A stretch of DNA of 64,000 nt from Erwinia amylovora (lineage in GTDB: Bacteria > Pseudomonadota > Gammaproteobacteria > Enterobacterales > Enterobacteriaceae), in contig NZ_CP066796.1 of NCBI RefSeq assembly GCF_017161565.1, positions 2,666,001 to 2,730,000 on the forward strand, given 5' to 3'. Numbering within the stretch: the stretch's first letter is position 1; each line of letters opens with the position of its first letter. Positions 39,401 through 53,058 of this stretch are shown one piece after another. The position numbers were made by a program, and so were the translations under genes. Below the pieces are notes generated by a model. That model was not told the DNA's origin. It saw only the letters and a list, made by a program, of their open reading frames with translations, and ran no database searches.

Positions 39401-40350
39401 TCACGGATTTCACCGCCGGAGCCGGTCGCGGCTCCCGGCCACGGGGAGATGGCGGTAGGATGGTTATGCGTTTCCACCTTCATCAGAATATGCGCATCTT
39501 CCTGATGGAAGTCGTAGCGCCCGTGCGGGTCGGCGTAAAAGCGCCCCACCGTTGAACCTTCCATTACCGCCGCGTTGTCTTTATAGGCTGACAGCACATG
39601 GTCCGGGGTTTTCTCGAAGGTATTCTTAATCATCTTAAACAGCGATTCGGGCTGCTGCTTACCGTCAATCACCCAGTCAGCGTTGAAGATTTTGTGACGG
39701 CAGTGCTCAGAGTTGGCCTGAGCAAACATATACAGTTCGATATCGTTCGGGTTGCGTCCCAGTTTTTCAAACGCCGCCAGCAGGTAATCGATTTCGTCTT
39801 CCGCCAGTGCCAGGCCCAGCTTGATATTGGCCTGAACCAGCGCATGGCGGCCTTCACCCAGCACATCAACGCTTTGCAGCGCAGCAGGCTGATGATGGGC
39901 AAACAGCGCTTCGGCCTGCTGAAAATCGCTGAACACGGTTTCCATCATGCGGTCGTGCAGCAGTGCAGCCAGCCGCCCCCACTGCGCTTCGGTTAGCTGC
40001 GGGGCCTTAACATAGAAGGCGATGCCGCGCTCCAGGCGAATGATCTGCGGCAGCGAGCAGTTATGCGCGATATCAGTCGCTTTTGAAGACCACGGCGAGA
40101 GGGTGCCGGGACGAGGCGTCACCAGCAGCAGACGGCCTTCCGGAGTATGTTCCGCGAGAGAGGGACCGTATTTCAGCAGGCGCTGCAGGCGTGATTTATC
40201 ATCTGCACAGAGAGGCGCGCTGACATCGGCAAAATGGACGTACTCGGCGTAAATATCACTCACCGGCAGGTGAGCGTCCTGAAAGCGGGCCAGCAGTTTG
40301 TTAATACGAAATGCCGACAGAGCGGGCGAACCACGCAGAATTTCCATCAT
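36466..40350 (-). CDS. purL: Phosphoribosylformylglycinamidine synthase
   Basis: Large single-chain FGAM synthase of purine biosynthesis, 1294 residues (E. coli 1295). N-terminal substrate domain, two AIR synthase-type ATP-binding halves ([39 protein letters not shown]) and a C-terminal glutamine amidotransferase with catalytic Cys in [10 protein letters not shown] and the His/Glu pair in [10 protein letters not shown]. The first two codons are ATG ATG, as in E. coli. A PurR box overlaps its promoter. Divergent from mltF. Confidence 0.99.
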   Translation of the reverse strand: MMEILRGSPALSAFRINKLLARFQDAHLPVSDIYAEYVHFADVSAPLCADDKSRLQRLLKYGPSLAEHTPEGRLLLVTPRPGTLSPWSSKATDIAHNCSLPQIIRLERGIAFYVKAPQLTEAQWGRLAALLHDRMMETVFSDFQQAEALFAHHQPAALQSVDVLGEGRHALVQANIKLGLALAEDEIDYLLAAFEKLGRNPNDIELYMFAQANSEHCRHKIFNADWVIDGKQQPESLFKMIKNTFEKTPDHVLSAYKDNAAVMEGSTVGRFYADPHGRYDFHQEDAHILMKVETHNHPTAISPWPGAATGSGGEIRDEGATGRGAKPKAGLVGFSVSNLRIPGFEQPWEEDFGKPDRIVSALDIMTEGPLGGAAFNNEFGRPALNGYFRTYEERVNSHNGSELRGYHKPIMLAGGIGNIRADHVQKGEISVGAKLIVLGGPAMNIGLGGGAASSMASGQSDADLDFASVQRDNPEMERRCQEVIDRCWQLGEENPILFIHDVGAGGLSNAMPELVSDGERGGRFNLRDILNDEPGMSPLEVWCNESQERYVLAIAPASLALFDALCQRERAPYAVIGEATEEMHLSLTDSHFDNTPIDMPLDVLLGKTPKMTRDVTSLQVKGDALVRDGISLVDAVNRVLHLPAVAEKTFLITIGDRSVGGMVARDQMVGPWQVPVANCAVTTASLDSYYGEAMALGERSPVALLDFAASGRLAVGEALTNIAATQIGPLTRIKLSANWMAAAGHPGEDAGLYAAVKAVGEELCPALGITIPVGKDSMSMKTRWQQGSEQREVTSPLSLVITAFARVEDVRKTVTPQLQTGDNALLLIDLGNGVNALGATALSQVYRQLGDKPADVRDAQQLAGFWHAIQALVADGKLLAYHDRSDGGLLVTLAEMAFTGHCGIEADIATLGSDSLAALFNEELGAVIQVAAADVADVKELLAAHGLGDCVHLLGKAVSGDRFTISSGDSAIYSESRTTLRTWWAETTWQMQRLRDNPQVADQEHEAKKDDRDPGLNVALTFKPQEDIAAPFIATGVRPQVAVLREQGVNSHVEMAAAFHRAGFDAIDVHMSDLLAGRRGLGDVQALVACGGFSYGDVLGAGEGWAKSILFNSRVRDEFETFFHRPQTLALGVCNGCQMMSNLRELIPGSEQWPRFVRNQSERFEGRFSLVEVAASPSLLLDGMVGSRMPIAVAHGEGFVEVRNEAHLARLESQGLVALRFVDNFGNVTQQYPANPNGSPNGITAVTNESGRVTIMMPHPERVFRTVSHSWHPAEWGEDSPWMRIFRNARKQLG

Positions 40351-40415
40351 TAAAGATCTCTCGTCTTAAAGCGCCGGGCGACGCTTCATTGGGCGCAACA
40401 GGGAAAACCGGCGCT

Positions 40416-40454
40416 ATTATAGAGAATCCCGGTTAGTTACGAAACCGTTTGCGC
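40416..40454 (-). promoter_or_regulatory. purL promoter with PurR operator
   Basis: The -10 TATAAT lies at 40416-40421 on the minus strand. Seventeen bases further is a PurR box at 40439-40454 (minus strand GCGCAAACGGTTTCGT), nearly identical to the E. coli purL operator and covering the -35 region, so PurR would block RNA polymerase. Confidence 0.82.
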
Positions 40455-40619
40455 AGAATTAATCGGCGAACCAGGACGGCTAAAAAGCACACTAAAGTGG
40501 TGAAATTCAGTTGCGGTGCAGCCCGTAGTTAAGCAAAATGCCCCACGCCCGGGTTCGATTACAGACCATAAATACTGCCTAAAAAGACAGACGCCCGGGA
40601 AAAATCGAGAGATAACTAT

Positions 40620-42632
<2,013 letters not shown>

Positions 42633-42733
42633 TCAAACACATGAAAAGCGAAGGAACCGGACCGGGGATGTGCCGGATATTGCGCCATTGCAGCAGCAGA
42701 TTGCGACAGGATCGGGCGAAACTGAGCAGCACA

Positions 42734-43372
42734 TTATTCCAGCTGCTGCAGCTCCCCCGTCGGGGTAACGCGAAAACGGTGCTGGCAGAAAAACAGCAGC
42801 GGATTATCCTGTTTACTGTCGCTGTAACCGCTGTAAAGCTGTAACGGCGTACCGATCTGTTCTTCCAGCTGAGCCACCTTTTCATGGCCCAGACAGCGCA
42901 TTATCAGCACTCTGCCACCAAAAGCGCGCGCCATTTGACTGGCGATCAGTTTGACTCCTGGCAGAAAAGCTGAATCGAAATAGACCCGCTCCACCAGCGC
43001 CTGGGGTGAACCGGTGATCAGCCAGACATCGGCATCTTCACTGCCCAGATAGTCAGTCAGCCGCTGCTGCACCAGCGGAAAAGCCGTAACGCGCTGACGA
43101 AACCAGTTGGCAAACTGTTCTTCCCGTTGCAGCAGACGCTCTTCTCCGTGGCCAAAAGTCACTGACCACAGCAGCAGACTCATCGGCCAGCGCGCGGCGC
43201 GGCCCTTTAGCAACAGGCCCAGCGCCATTACCGGTAATAATGGAATGACCAGCAGCAGATTAAGCGGCTGACGCCACAGCAGCCAGCGCAAAAAAGTGCC
43301 AAACATATCCTGCCGATGCAGGGTGCCATCAAGGTCAAAAAAGACTACGCGTCGTTCACTACCGCTTGTCAA
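42734..43372 (-). CDS. pgpC: Phosphatidylglycerophosphatase C
   Basis: HAD-family membrane phosphatase that dephosphorylates phosphatidylglycerophosphate in phospholipid synthesis. HAD motif I FFDLDGTL (residues ~10-17), a hydrophobic segment (NLLLVIPLLPVMALGLLL), motif II LITGSPQ and a late motif SGYSDSKQDNPLL. 212 residues, start TTG after GAGGAG. Between tadA and murQ on the same strand; in E. coli (yfhB) yfhH comes next. Confidence 0.95.
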   Translation of the reverse strand: MTSGSERRVVFFDLDGTLHRQDMFGTFLRWLLWRQPLNLLLVIPLLPVMALGLLLKGRAARWPMSLLLWSVTFGHGEERLLQREEQFANWFRQRVTAFPLVQQRLTDYLGSEDADVWLITGSPQALVERVYFDSAFLPGVKLIASQMARAFGGRVLIMRCLGHEKVAQLEEQIGTPLQLYSGYSDSKQDNPLLFFCQHRFRVTPTGELQQLE

Positions 43373-43587
43373 ACCTTACTCCTCAGGGTAATCAAACCCA
43401 TAAACCAGACCGAGGGAAAACCGCCGACTGCTGCGCTTAACCAGCCGGTCAAAATACCCTTATTTGACCGGCAAAAGCGCTAAGCGCCAGTGGCCGCCGG
43501 TGCGGGATAACGCCGATCGGGCTGGCAACCTTAGCACAGCCAATGACAGCCAGGCTAATCGCCCGCCTCAGATTTTTCTCTGTGCTG

Positions 43588-44496
43588 TTAGCGCCGGTCA
43601 GGGTCTTGCAGTGCTGCTCGCAAAAAGCCGTTATGGGCGGACAGGCTCTGCTTAGCCTGCCCGGCGGACAGGTCGGTCAGCAGCATCAGGATGGCGGTTT
43701 TTACCTCATATTGCGTCTGCTTTAAGGCGGCCTCCGCCTGCTGCGACTCGCAACCGGTGGCTTCACACACCATGCGGCGCGCGCGGTCGACCAGCTTGAT
43801 ATTCGACGCCCGCATATCCACCATCAGGTTCTGATACACCTTGCCGATTTTCACCATTGCCCCGGTAGAAATCATATTCAGCACCAGCTTTTGCGCCGTA
43901 CCGGATTTTAAACGGGTTGAGCCGGTCAGTGCCTCCGGCCCGACCAGCGGCAAGATCGCTATTCCAGCTTCGAGGGCCAGCGGTGAATGCGGATTACAGG
44001 ATATCCCGGCAGTACGGCAACCCAACTGGCGCGCATAGCGCAGCGCAGCCGTTACGTAGGGAGTGCGCCCGGACGCGGCCAGACCGACCACCATATCGTT
44101 AGCGTTGATATTTAGCGCCTGCAGGTCACTGACGCCCAGCTGCTCATCATCTTCCGCCCCTTCTATCGACGTCACCAGGGCTGCCGGGCCGCCGGCAATC
44201 AGCCCAATCACCATGTCGTTTGGTACGCCAAAGGTAGGCGGGCATTCAGAAGCGTCCAGCACGCCCAGGCGGCCGCTGGTCCCGGCTCCAATATAGATCA
44301 GACGCCCGCCGGCAGACAGGGCGGCCGCGGCGGCATCAACAGCATCGGCCACCTGTGGCAAAGTCAGGCTGACAGCCCCCGCCACGGTGGCATCCTGCTG
44401 GTTGAATTTAGTCACCATTTCCAGCGTCGACAATTTATCGAGATCGAGCGTATCGGGATTACGCGTTTCGGATATCAGTGAGCCAATATTCATCAT
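43588..44496 (-). CDS. murQ: N-acetylmuramic acid 6-phosphate etherase
   Basis: SIS-domain lyase that splits the lactyl ether of MurNAc-6-P to GlcNAc-6-P during cell-wall recycling. Family motifs are [22 protein letters not shown] (the segment around 70-90), ALIAGG-like [20 protein letters not shown] and [15 protein letters not shown]. 302 residues. In E. coli murQ lies elsewhere, beside murR and murP; here it is inserted between pgpC and yfhH and transcribed away from yfhH. No murP is present in the window. Confidence 0.96.
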   Translation of the reverse strand: MMNIGSLISETRNPDTLDLDKLSTLEMVTKFNQQDATVAGAVSLTLPQVADAVDAAAAALSAGGRLIYIGAGTSGRLGVLDASECPPTFGVPNDMVIGLIAGGPAALVTSIEGAEDDEQLGVSDLQALNINANDMVVGLAASGRTPYVTAALRYARQLGCRTAGISCNPHSPLALEAGIAILPLVGPEALTGSTRLKSGTAQKLVLNMISTGAMVKIGKVYQNLMVDMRASNIKLVDRARRMVCEATGCESQQAEAALKQTQYEVKTAILMLLTDLSAGQAKQSLSAHNGFLRAALQDPDRR

Positions 44497-44685
44497 TTTT
44501 CCTTCTGCCTGTTTTATTTATCCAGCGATGACTATATCGGCATCCGCCAGTTTTAATCTCAACCTTGGGTCATTTTAACGCGTTTAGTCATGGAAACCCT
44601 AAAATGCACGTTAGACTGAGTATTCTGTCTGTTATGTTTAGCCATAATTCACGATAACAGGCCTGAATACTTGAGAGGAAAAGAG

Positions 44686-45525
44686 ATGAGTTCACTGCTG
44701 CGTATCCGTCAGCTTTATCCCAGCCTGGCGATGAATGAACGCCGTCTTGCTGACTACCTGCTGTCGCAGCCGGAGCATGCACTCCACCTGAGTTCACAGA
44801 AACTGGCTGATGAGTCGGGCGTCAGCCAGTCAAGCGTGGTCAAGTTCGCCCAGAAGCTCGGTTATAAGGGATTTCCCGCGTTAAAGCTGGCGCTCAGTGA
44901 ATCGCTGGCAGGGAAGGATGCCACCACCGTACATAATCACATCCTGAGCGACGATGCGCTCAAGGTGGTCGGTGAGAAGCTGTTAAGTGAAAAAACATCA
45001 GCTATTCGCGCCACGCTGGATATCAACAGTGAAGAGATGTTGCTGGCAACGCTCCGCCTGTTAAAGCAGGCACGCCGCATTGTGCTGATAGGGATTGGCG
45101 CTTCCGGGCTGGTGGCGAAAGACTTCTCGTGGAAACTGATGAAAATTGGTATCAGCGCCGTGGCAGAACAGGATATGCACGCACTGCTGGCCAGCGTCCA
45201 GGCGTTAAGCGTGGGCGATGTGCTGCTGGCCATTTCCTACACCGGAGAGCGGCGCGAGATTAACCTGGCGGCACAGGAAGCGCGGCGCATCGGTGCCACG
45301 GTACTGGCATTTACCGGCTTCACCCCGAATACCCTGCAACAGTCGGCTAATCATTGCCTGTATACCGTAGCGGAAGAGCAGAGCACGCGCAGCGCTGCTC
45401 TTTCCTCGACGACCGCCCAGCTGACGCTGACCGATCTGCTGTTTATGGCCCTGATCCAACACGATCAGGAACGCGCCTCCAGCCATATTCGCCACAGCGA
45501 GGCGCTGGTGAAAAAGCTGGTTTGA
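44686..45525 (+). CDS. yfhH: MurR/RpiR-family transcriptional regulator YfhH
   Basis: N-terminal RpiR helix-turn-helix (LADESGVSQSSVVKFAQKLG, residues ~40-60) and C-terminal SIS sugar-phosphate domain (LIGIGASGLVAKDFSWKLMKIG). 279 residues from the ATG at 44686, which has GAGGAAAAG upstream; the frame opens at a TTG five codons earlier. It corresponds to E. coli YfhH by sequence and position, not MurR. Because murQ is divergent right next to it, regulation of murQ by a MurNAc-6-P-type ligand is a reasonable inference. Confidence 0.9.
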   Translation: MSSLLRIRQLYPSLAMNERRLADYLLSQPEHALHLSSQKLADESGVSQSSVVKFAQKLGYKGFPALKLALSESLAGKDATTVHNHILSDDALKVVGEKLLSEKTSAIRATLDINSEEMLLATLRLLKQARRIVLIGIGASGLVAKDFSWKLMKIGISAVAEQDMHALLASVQALSVGDVLLAISYTGERREINLAAQEARRIGATVLAFTGFTPNTLQQSANHCLYTVAEEQSTRSAALSSTTAQLTLTDLLFMALIQHDQERASSHIRHSEALVKKLV

Positions 45526-45935
45526 TCGCCAAATGCGCAGTGGGCATCTGCGCCATTTTATCCCTGACGGCTTCTCAGGCGGCGAAGATGATCGGCATGC
45601 GATCGGGAGCGTACGCGAAGCCATTGCGAATGAAGGGTGGAAGAGTGAGAAGCGCTGCCGGATGCAACCTGCATGGAAGACTGCACCGGCAATGATGATT
45701 ATGCAGGCGTGAGTTAATGTGGATATGACCCGGCTAAGGGGAAGGGGCTGGCAAAATGAACGTCAGAGTTCCCCGGCTGTCGCTGCGCCGTATCGATCAG
45801 TTTGCCGCCGCCCATACCGTCCAAGCCGCTCTGAAATCGTCATGACGGGACCTTCCGGTCCGCTGTGTTACTCTGCACCGCTCAAAATTCCTTATCCTGT
45901 CAGGTTATGACCGGCTCCTGCACAGGAGGGTTTTA
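45526..45935. other. Intergenic region between yfhH and the broken yfhL
   Basis: About 410 bp with no gene that could be supported; yfhH and yfhL are close together in E. coli. Short open frames here lack family resemblance. The last 43 bp belong to the first copy of the yfhL tandem repeat. Confidence 0.5.
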
Positions 45936-46204
45936 GTGGCTTTATTAATAACAAAACGCTGCATCAACTGCGATATGTGCGAACCGGAATGGCCCAATCA
46001 GGCAATCCCGATGGGAGAAGAGTACTTCAGCATCGACAGCGCTCGCCGTATCCTGTCAGGTTATGACCGGCTCCTACACAGGAGGGTTTTAGTGGCTTTA
46101 TTAATAACAAAACGCTGCATCAACTGCGATATGTGCGAACCGGAATGGCCCAATCAGGCAATCCCGATGGGAGAAGAGTACTTCAGCATCGACAGCGCTC
46201 GCCG
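45893..46204. repeat. Tandem duplication of 156 bp across the yfhL 5' end
   Basis: Two adjoining copies, 45893-46048 and 46049-46204, differ at one base noticed (CTCCTGCAC versus CTCCTACAC). The unit covers the ribosome site, GTG start and first ~40 codons of yfhL. TATC occurs at 45893, 46049 and 46205, so the event looks like slippage between 4-bp direct repeats. 156 bp is 52 codons, so the frame stays open through both copies. Confidence 0.95.
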
Positions 46205-46345
46205 TATCGAGTGCATCGGCCACTACGATGCGCCAGCCTGCCAGGGGTTTGTTCTGTTGATAACGCCATTATCATCGCCCCACAGCGCCTGGAAACGGCC
46301 GACAGGCTATGGCAAAAGTTTGTACTGCTGCATCCCGCCGGTTAA
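45936..46345 (+). pseudogene. yfhL: Broken ferredoxin-like gene yfhL
   Basis: Corresponds to the 86-residue 2[4Fe-4S] ferredoxin YfhL that lies before acpS in E. coli. Four defects are visible. The first ~40 codons are duplicated in tandem (GTG starts at 45936 and 46092). In both copies the fourth ligand of the first cluster motif is Trp (CINCDMCEPEW instead of CEPEC). A Cys before ECIGHY is Arg. A one-base loss near 46240, after GHYDAPACQG, moves the 3' part (VCSVDNAIIIAPQRLETADR) to another frame, which ends with KFVLLHPAG and a stop at 46345. The ribosome site is intact, so a non-functional 139-residue product could still be made. Confidence 0.88.
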
Positions 46346-46722
46346 CTTTCAATAATCACCGTGGCACAGGCGTAATGCCGTTCATCGGCCAGCGTGACGT
46401 GTACATGCGCCACGCCCAGCTGCCTGGCCATTTCCTGCGCGTGTTGCAAAAACCTCAGGCCCGGTTTACCCAGTTCATCGTTATAAACTTCAAACTGATT
46501 AAACGCCAGGCCGCCGCGAATGCCGGTACCAAACGCCTTCGCCGCCGCTTCCTTTACGGCAAAACGCTTGGCAAGAAAGCGCACCGGCTGCTGATGCGCC
46601 TGATACTGCAGCCATTCGTTTTCGCTCAGTACCCGTTGTGCCAGCCGATCGCCGCTGCGGGAAATCACCGCGCTAATGCGGGCGATCTCCACGATATCGC
46701 TACCGAGACCGAGAATAGCCAT
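46342..46722 (-). CDS. acpS: Holo-[acyl-carrier-protein] synthase
   Basis: Transfers 4'-phosphopantetheine from CoA to acyl carrier protein. Typical motifs are [13 protein letters not shown] at the N-terminus (Mg-binding Asp) and [21 protein letters not shown]. 126 residues, as in E. coli. Its start overlaps the pdxJ stop by one base, and its 3' end overlaps the end of the yfhL remnant on the other strand. Confidence 0.97.
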   Translation of the reverse strand: MAILGLGSDIVEIARISAVISRSGDRLAQRVLSENEWLQYQAHQQPVRFLAKRFAVKEAAAKAFGTGIRGGLAFNQFEVYNDELGKPGLRFLQHAQEMARQLGVAHVHVTLADERHYACATVIIES

Positions 46723-47453
46723 TAGCGGCGCGCAGCGCGCAGCAGTAGCTTCATCTCTTGCACCGCAGCGGCCAGGCCGCTGAACATCGCGCGGCCAATG
46801 ATGGCATGACCAATATTCAGCTCGTGCATTTCCGGCAGTGCGGCAACCGGCAGCACGTTGTGGTAAGTCAGGCCGTGACCCGCGTTGACCTTAAGCCCCT
46901 TGCCCGCTGCGTAAGTGGTCGCTTCGGCAATGCGTGCCAGCTCCGCGTCACGCGCTGGCCCCTCCTGAGCTTCGGCATAGGCGCCGGTGTGAATTTCAAT
47001 ATAGGGGGCGCCCGCAGCCACTGCGGCATCGATCTGACGAGGGTCGGCATCAATAAACAGCGAAACCAAAATGCCCGCGGCGTTCAGCCGCTTAACTGCC
47101 GCAGTCACTTTATCCTGCTGACCTGCCACGTCGAGGCCGCCTTCGGTGGTCACTTCCTCACGCTTTTCCGGCACCAGACAGCAGAAGTGCGGCTGGATCT
47201 CACAGGCGATGTCGACCATCTCATCGGTCACGGCCATCTCCAGATTCATCCGCGTTTGAATGGTTTCGCGCAGAATGCGCACGTCGCGGTCGGTGATATG
47301 ACGACGATCCTCACGCAGATGGACAGTGATGCCATCGGCCCCTGCCTGTTCGGAAACATACGCTGCCTGAACCGGATCGGGATAGTGGGTGCCGCGCGCA
47401 TTGCGTACGGTCGCAACGTGATCGATATTGACGCCTAATAACAGCTCTGCCAT
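46722..47453 (-). CDS. pdxJ: Pyridoxine 5'-phosphate synthase
   Basis: Joins 1-deoxy-D-xylulose 5-phosphate with 3-amino-2-oxopropyl phosphate to make PNP, the last ring-forming step of vitamin B6 synthesis. Conserved segments are [38 protein letters not shown] and [14 protein letters not shown]. 243 residues. Part of the recO-pdxJ-acpS run. Confidence 0.98.
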   Translation of the reverse strand: MAELLLGVNIDHVATVRNARGTHYPDPVQAAYVSEQAGADGITVHLREDRRHITDRDVRILRETIQTRMNLEMAVTDEMVDIACEIQPHFCCLVPEKREEVTTEGGLDVAGQQDKVTAAVKRLNAAGILVSLFIDADPRQIDAAVAAGAPYIEIHTGAYAEAQEGPARDAELARIAEATTYAAGKGLKVNAGHGLTYHNVLPVAALPEMHELNIGHAIIGRAMFSGLAAAVQEMKLLLRAARR

Positions 47454-47527
47454 GAGAGTCCTCAGATTTTCATAAACGGTTTTGCCGAGTGTACAACGTT
47501 CACTGCTTTGAAGGGTATTAAGCGTAA

Positions 47528-48265
47528 CTATTCTTCGCCTGCTGCCGCGGTATCTGCTGGTTTTCTCGGCAAGAACTGCCGAAAAAGCTCGCTACTCTTC
47601 AGGGGTTTACCGCCAAGATAAGGTTTCAGGGCAATACGGGTAAAACGTTTGGCGGCACGGAGGGTGTCTGCATCAGGGAATTCACGAGCAGACAGCGCGC
47701 GCAGCTGGCGACCAGAGAAACTGCGGTGCCCTGCCACCAGGCTGGCAATAAAACCTTTCTCTTCGCGGTAGCTGTAGGTCATGCTGTCTGCCACCTCTTC
47801 ACCACTTCCGGCGCAGTGCAGGAAGTCAACGCCGTAGCCCAGATGGCCCAGCATTGACAGTTCAAAGCGCCGAAGCGCCGGTTCGGGCGACCCCGAATCG
47901 GCCGCCAGCGTCTGGATGCATTGCAGGTAATCAAAGAACAGTTCGTTGAAGGCAGTTTCGTGTTGCAGCACGCGTGAAAGGAGTTCATTAACGTACAGGC
48001 CGCAGTAAAGCGTGGTGCCGCTAAGCGGCAGCGCCAGTGAGACCGGTTCGGCAGCGCGGAGGGTTTTGACTTCGCCACGACCGCTCCAGCGCACCAGCAG
48101 CGGCGTAAAAGGTTGTAATGCCCCTTTCAGGCTGGAGCGTTTGGAGCGGGCGCCTTTGGCCAGTACCCTTACCCGACCGCACTGTTCGGAGAACAGGTCA
48201 AGCAGCAGGCTGGTCTCGCTCCAGGGGCGTCCATGCAGGACAAACGCGCGTTGCCAGCCATCCAT
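47528..48265 (-). CDS. recO: DNA repair protein RecO
   Basis: RecFOR pathway protein with an N-terminal OB-fold ([20 protein letters not shown]) that anneals single strands and helps load RecA. 245 residues, near the E. coli 242. It lies 5 bp after era on the same strand, as in other enterobacteria. C-terminal tail variable. Confidence 0.96.
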   Translation of the reverse strand: MDGWQRAFVLHGRPWSETSLLLDLFSEQCGRVRVLAKGARSKRSSLKGALQPFTPLLVRWSGRGEVKTLRAAEPVSLALPLSGTTLYCGLYVNELLSRVLQHETAFNELFFDYLQCIQTLAADSGSPEPALRRFELSMLGHLGYGVDFLHCAGSGEEVADSMTYSYREEKGFIASLVAGHRSFSGRQLRALSAREFPDADTLRAAKRFTRIALKPYLGGKPLKSSELFRQFLPRKPADTAAAGEE

Positions 48266-48270
48266 CGGGA

Positions 48271-49856
<1,586 letters not shown>

Positions 49857-49992
49857 TTACCAATTTCTGAATGCGTCAATTATGCTGCACAGGGAACAGG
49901 GCTGAGCCAGTACACCAACACTTTCTGTTTCGTGTGCAGTGGCCTGTCAGGTTAACAGGCCACCCTAAGTCAATGTCAGCCACAGGCAAACA

Positions 49993-50949
49993 TTAGTGAA
50001 TACCGCCAATGCGGCTCAGGCGAACGCCCGTCGGCCATTGCCCTTCCTGCTTGTCAAAGCTCATCCAAATCGCGGTCGCTTTGCCCACCAGGTTACGTTC
50101 AGGTACGAAGCCCCAATAACGGCTGTCAGCACTGTTATCACGGTTATCCCCCATCATAAAGTACATGCCCTGTGGCACTGTCCAGCTCGACTGCGGCTGC
50201 CCCGGCTGCTGATAGTAAGAACCCGGCTGGCTTTGTGCCTGGGTCACCATCAGTATACGATGCGTCAGGTCACCCAGCGTTTCATCACGGATCGCTAAAC
50301 GCAGCCCACCTGGCATTGTTTCATCCTGCGGGATCTGGTAGAAACCGTTGCCGGATTCATTGCCGCCAAAGCCGCTAAAGGTCTGAATAAAATCACTTGG
50401 CTGCACGTCAGAATAGGTTACCGGCAGCGCGTTTGCACAGCTTTGGCCGTCAGCGCAAGCAGGCTGCACCGATACAGTTTTGCCCAACGGATCGTAAGTG
50501 ATGCGATCGCCCGGCAGGCCGATCACGCGCTTAATATAGTCCAGACTCGGGTCTTTCGGGTATTTGAATACCGCAATGTCGCCACGCTTCGGATGCCCGG
50601 TGGCAATCAGGGTCGTCTGCGTAATCGGATCTTTGATGCCATAGGCAAATTTCTCTACCAGAATAAAATCACCGATCAACAGTGTCGGCATCATCGATCC
50701 TGAAGGGATCTGAAACGGCTCATAAATAAATGACCGCACCACGAAAACGACTAACAGAACCGGAAACACGGACGCAGCGGTTTCTACCCAGCCCGGCTGC
50801 TTGTCAGCTTTCGTTTCTGCTTTTCCTTCAGCGCGCGCCGCAGCACGTTTAGCCAGGCGAGCCGGCGCCCATTTAACTTTGTCTATGCCCCAGATGATGC
50901 CGGTAACAAGCGTTGCTATCGCCAAAATCAAGGCGAACATATTAGCCAT
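49993..50949 (-). CDS. lepB: Signal peptidase I
   Basis: Inner membrane serine protease that removes Sec/Tat signal peptides. Two N-terminal transmembrane segments (FALILAIATLVTGIIWGI and VFPVLLVVFVVRSFIY), nucleophile Ser in PSGSMMPTLLIGD, general base Lys in YIKRVIGLPGD, and box MGDNRDNSADSRYWG. 318 residues, close to E. coli (324). Starts 29 bp after lepA. Confidence 0.98.
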   Translation of the reverse strand: MANMFALILAIATLVTGIIWGIDKVKWAPARLAKRAAARAEGKAETKADKQPGWVETAASVFPVLLVVFVVRSFIYEPFQIPSGSMMPTLLIGDFILVEKFAYGIKDPITQTTLIATGHPKRGDIAVFKYPKDPSLDYIKRVIGLPGDRITYDPLGKTVSVQPACADGQSCANALPVTYSDVQPSDFIQTFSGFGGNESGNGFYQIPQDETMPGGLRLAIRDETLGDLTHRILMVTQAQSQPGSYYQQPGQPQSSWTVPQGMYFMMGDNRDNSADSRYWGFVPERNLVGKATAIWMSFDKQEGQWPTGVRLSRIGGIH

Positions 50950-50978
50950 TCCAATTCCCTCTCGGCCCGAAAACGGGC

Positions 50979-52778
50979 TTATTTGCTGTCTTTACCGACA
51001 TGGAGAATGGCAAGGAACGCTTCCTGCGGTAACTCGACGTTACCTACCTGCTTCATGCGTTTCTTACCGTCTTTCTGTTTCTGCAGCAGTTTTTTCTTAC
51101 GACTAACGTCACCGCCATAGCACTTGGCAAGCACGTTTTTGCGCAGCTGCTTGACCGTTGAGCGGGCAATGATGTGGTTGCCAATCGCCGCCTGGATGGC
51201 GATATCAAACTGCTGACGCGGGATCAGATCTTTCATCTTCTCCACCAGCTCGCGCCCACGGTACTGTGAGTTATCGCGGTGGGTGATCAGCGCCAGTGCA
51301 TCAACGCGCTCACTGTTTATCAGTACGTCAACACGCACCATGTCAGAGGCGGCGAAGTGTTTGAAATTATAATCCAGTGACGCATAGCCGCGTGAGGTTG
51401 ACTTAAGGCGGTCGAAGAAATCAAGAACCACTTCCGCCATCGGGATCTCATAGGTCAACGCCACCTGGTTACCGTGGTAAACCATATTGGTCTGCACGCC
51501 GCGTTTTTCGATGCACAGCGTAATGACGTTACCCAGATACTCCTGCGGCAACAGCATATGGCACTCGGCGATCGGCTCACGCAGTTCTTCGATATTGTTT
51601 AGCGGCGGCAGCTTGCCCGGGCTGTCAACGTAGACGGTCTGACCGTCGGTGGTCTGAACTTCGTACACCACGGTCGGCGCTGTGGTAATCAGCTCAAGAT
51701 CGTATTCGCGCTCCAGACGCTCCTGGATGATCTCCATATGCAGCAGCCCGAGGAAGCCGCAGCGGAAGCCGAAGCCCAGTGCCGTAGAGCTTTCTGGCTC
51801 ATAGAACAGAGAAGCATCGTTCAGGCTCAGTTTGCCCAGCGCATCACGGAAAGCTTCATAATCGTCAGAGCTGATCGGGAACAAACCGGCATAAACCTGC
51901 GGCTTAACCTTTTTGAAACCCGGTAAGGCTTTTTCCGCCGGATGACGCGCCAGCGTTAGCGTATCGCCGACCGGTGCGCCCAAAATATCTTTGATTGCAC
52001 AAACCAGCCAGCCCACTTCGCCGCAGTTCAGCACGTCAGTATCTTCACGTTTTGGTGTGAAAATCCCCAGGCGATCGGCGTTATAAATCTGGCCGGTGCT
52101 CATCACCTTGATTTTTTCGCCCTTGCGCATGGTGCCGTTTTTAATACGCACCAGCGAGACCACGCCGAGATAGTTATCAAACCAGGAGTCGATAATCAAC
52201 GCCTGAAGCGGACCTTCAGGATCGCCTTCCGGCGGCGGAATATCCCGCACCAGACGTTCCAGCACTTCAGGTACGCCAACGCCGGTTTTTGCCGAGCAGC
52301 GTACCGCATCAGTAGCATCGATGCCGACGATATCTTCAATTTCCTGCGATACGCGGTCCGGATCTGCCGCCGGCAGGTCGATTTTGTTCAGTACCGGTAC
52401 AACTTCCAGATCCATTTCCATCGCGGTATAGCAGTTAGCCAGAGTTTGGGCTTCCACACCCTGCCCGGCATCTACGACCAGCAGTGCACCTTCGCATGCC
52501 GCCAGCGAGCGGGAAACTTCGTATGAGAAGTCTACATGGCCAGGCGTGTCGATAAAATTGAGCTGGTAAGTTTCACCGTCTTTCGCGTGATAATCGAGGG
52601 TTACGCTCTGCGCTTTAATCGTGATGCCACGCTCGCGTTCTAAATCCATCGAGTCCAGCACCTGTGCTGCCATTTCGCGCTCGGTCAGGCCGCCGCAGAT
52701 TTGGATCAGGCGGTCAGAGAGCGTTGATTTGCCATGATCGATGTGGGCGATGATTGAAAAGTTTCTTATGTGCTTCAT
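50979..52778 (-). CDS. lepA: Elongation factor 4 (LepA)
   Basis: Ribosome-binding translational GTPase, implicated in initiation/30S assembly and back-translocation. G1 [10 protein letters not shown], switch region [11 protein letters not shown]3 DTPGHVDF and G4 NKID; the LepA-specific C-terminal domain ends in a basic tail ([14 protein letters not shown]). 599 residues, as in E. coli. First gene of lepA-lepB. In E. coli rseC lies directly upstream; here about 2.6 kb of accessory DNA intervenes. Confidence 0.98.
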   Translation of the reverse strand: MKHIRNFSIIAHIDHGKSTLSDRLIQICGGLTEREMAAQVLDSMDLERERGITIKAQSVTLDYHAKDGETYQLNFIDTPGHVDFSYEVSRSLAACEGALLVVDAGQGVEAQTLANCYTAMEMDLEVVPVLNKIDLPAADPDRVSQEIEDIVGIDATDAVRCSAKTGVGVPEVLERLVRDIPPPEGDPEGPLQALIIDSWFDNYLGVVSLVRIKNGTMRKGEKIKVMSTGQIYNADRLGIFTPKREDTDVLNCGEVGWLVCAIKDILGAPVGDTLTLARHPAEKALPGFKKVKPQVYAGLFPISSDDYEAFRDALGKLSLNDASLFYEPESSTALGFGFRCGFLGLLHMEIIQERLEREYDLELITTAPTVVYEVQTTDGQTVYVDSPGKLPPLNNIEELREPIAECHMLLPQEYLGNVITLCIEKRGVQTNMVYHGNQVALTYEIPMAEVVLDFFDRLKSTSRGYASLDYNFKHFAASDMVRVDVLINSERVDALALITHRDNSQYRGRELVEKMKDLIPRQQFDIAIQAAIGNHIIARSTVKQLRKNVLAKCYGGDVSRKKKLLQKQKDGKKRMKQVGNVELPQEAFLAILHVGKDSK

Positions 52779-52967
52779 TTATATGAATTTTTTTCGCAAG
52801 TTAAATCGTTCGTTTCTGCGCAGTGGACACGGCTTTGGACATATCTATCATTGCACCCACCATCAATGTGCCAGCATATTACACTGTTCGCTGCGCTCAC
52901 GAAAGAATACAAGACAACAAGGCCATAAGTAATGGCGCATTAGCCTTGATCAGAAGACCAGCGGGTG

Positions 52968-52990
52968 AGCCTGCCGACAAGCGGCAGGCT
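52968..52990. terminator. Hairpin between the halovibrin-like gene and lepA
   Basis: Perfect nine-base arms AGCCTGCCG / CGGCAGGCT with an ACAAG loop, about 70 bp after the stop of the secreted-protein gene. No T-run, so a weak terminator or barrier. Confidence 0.45.
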
Positions 52991-53058
52991 GTTAATGTTG
53001 GCTGCGGAGCAATACTGGCAGAAGCGTATGGCTAACAGCAGCCCATTACCCGCTGATA

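Noticed and set aside
43588..45525. Calling the RpiR-type gene murR because it is divergent from murQ
   Set aside because: Its sequence and locus match E. coli YfhH, and no murP is present. The regulatory link was kept only as a finding.
45526..45892. Small plus-strand frames after yfhH
   Set aside because: No ribosome site combined with a plausible product, and no similarity recognised.
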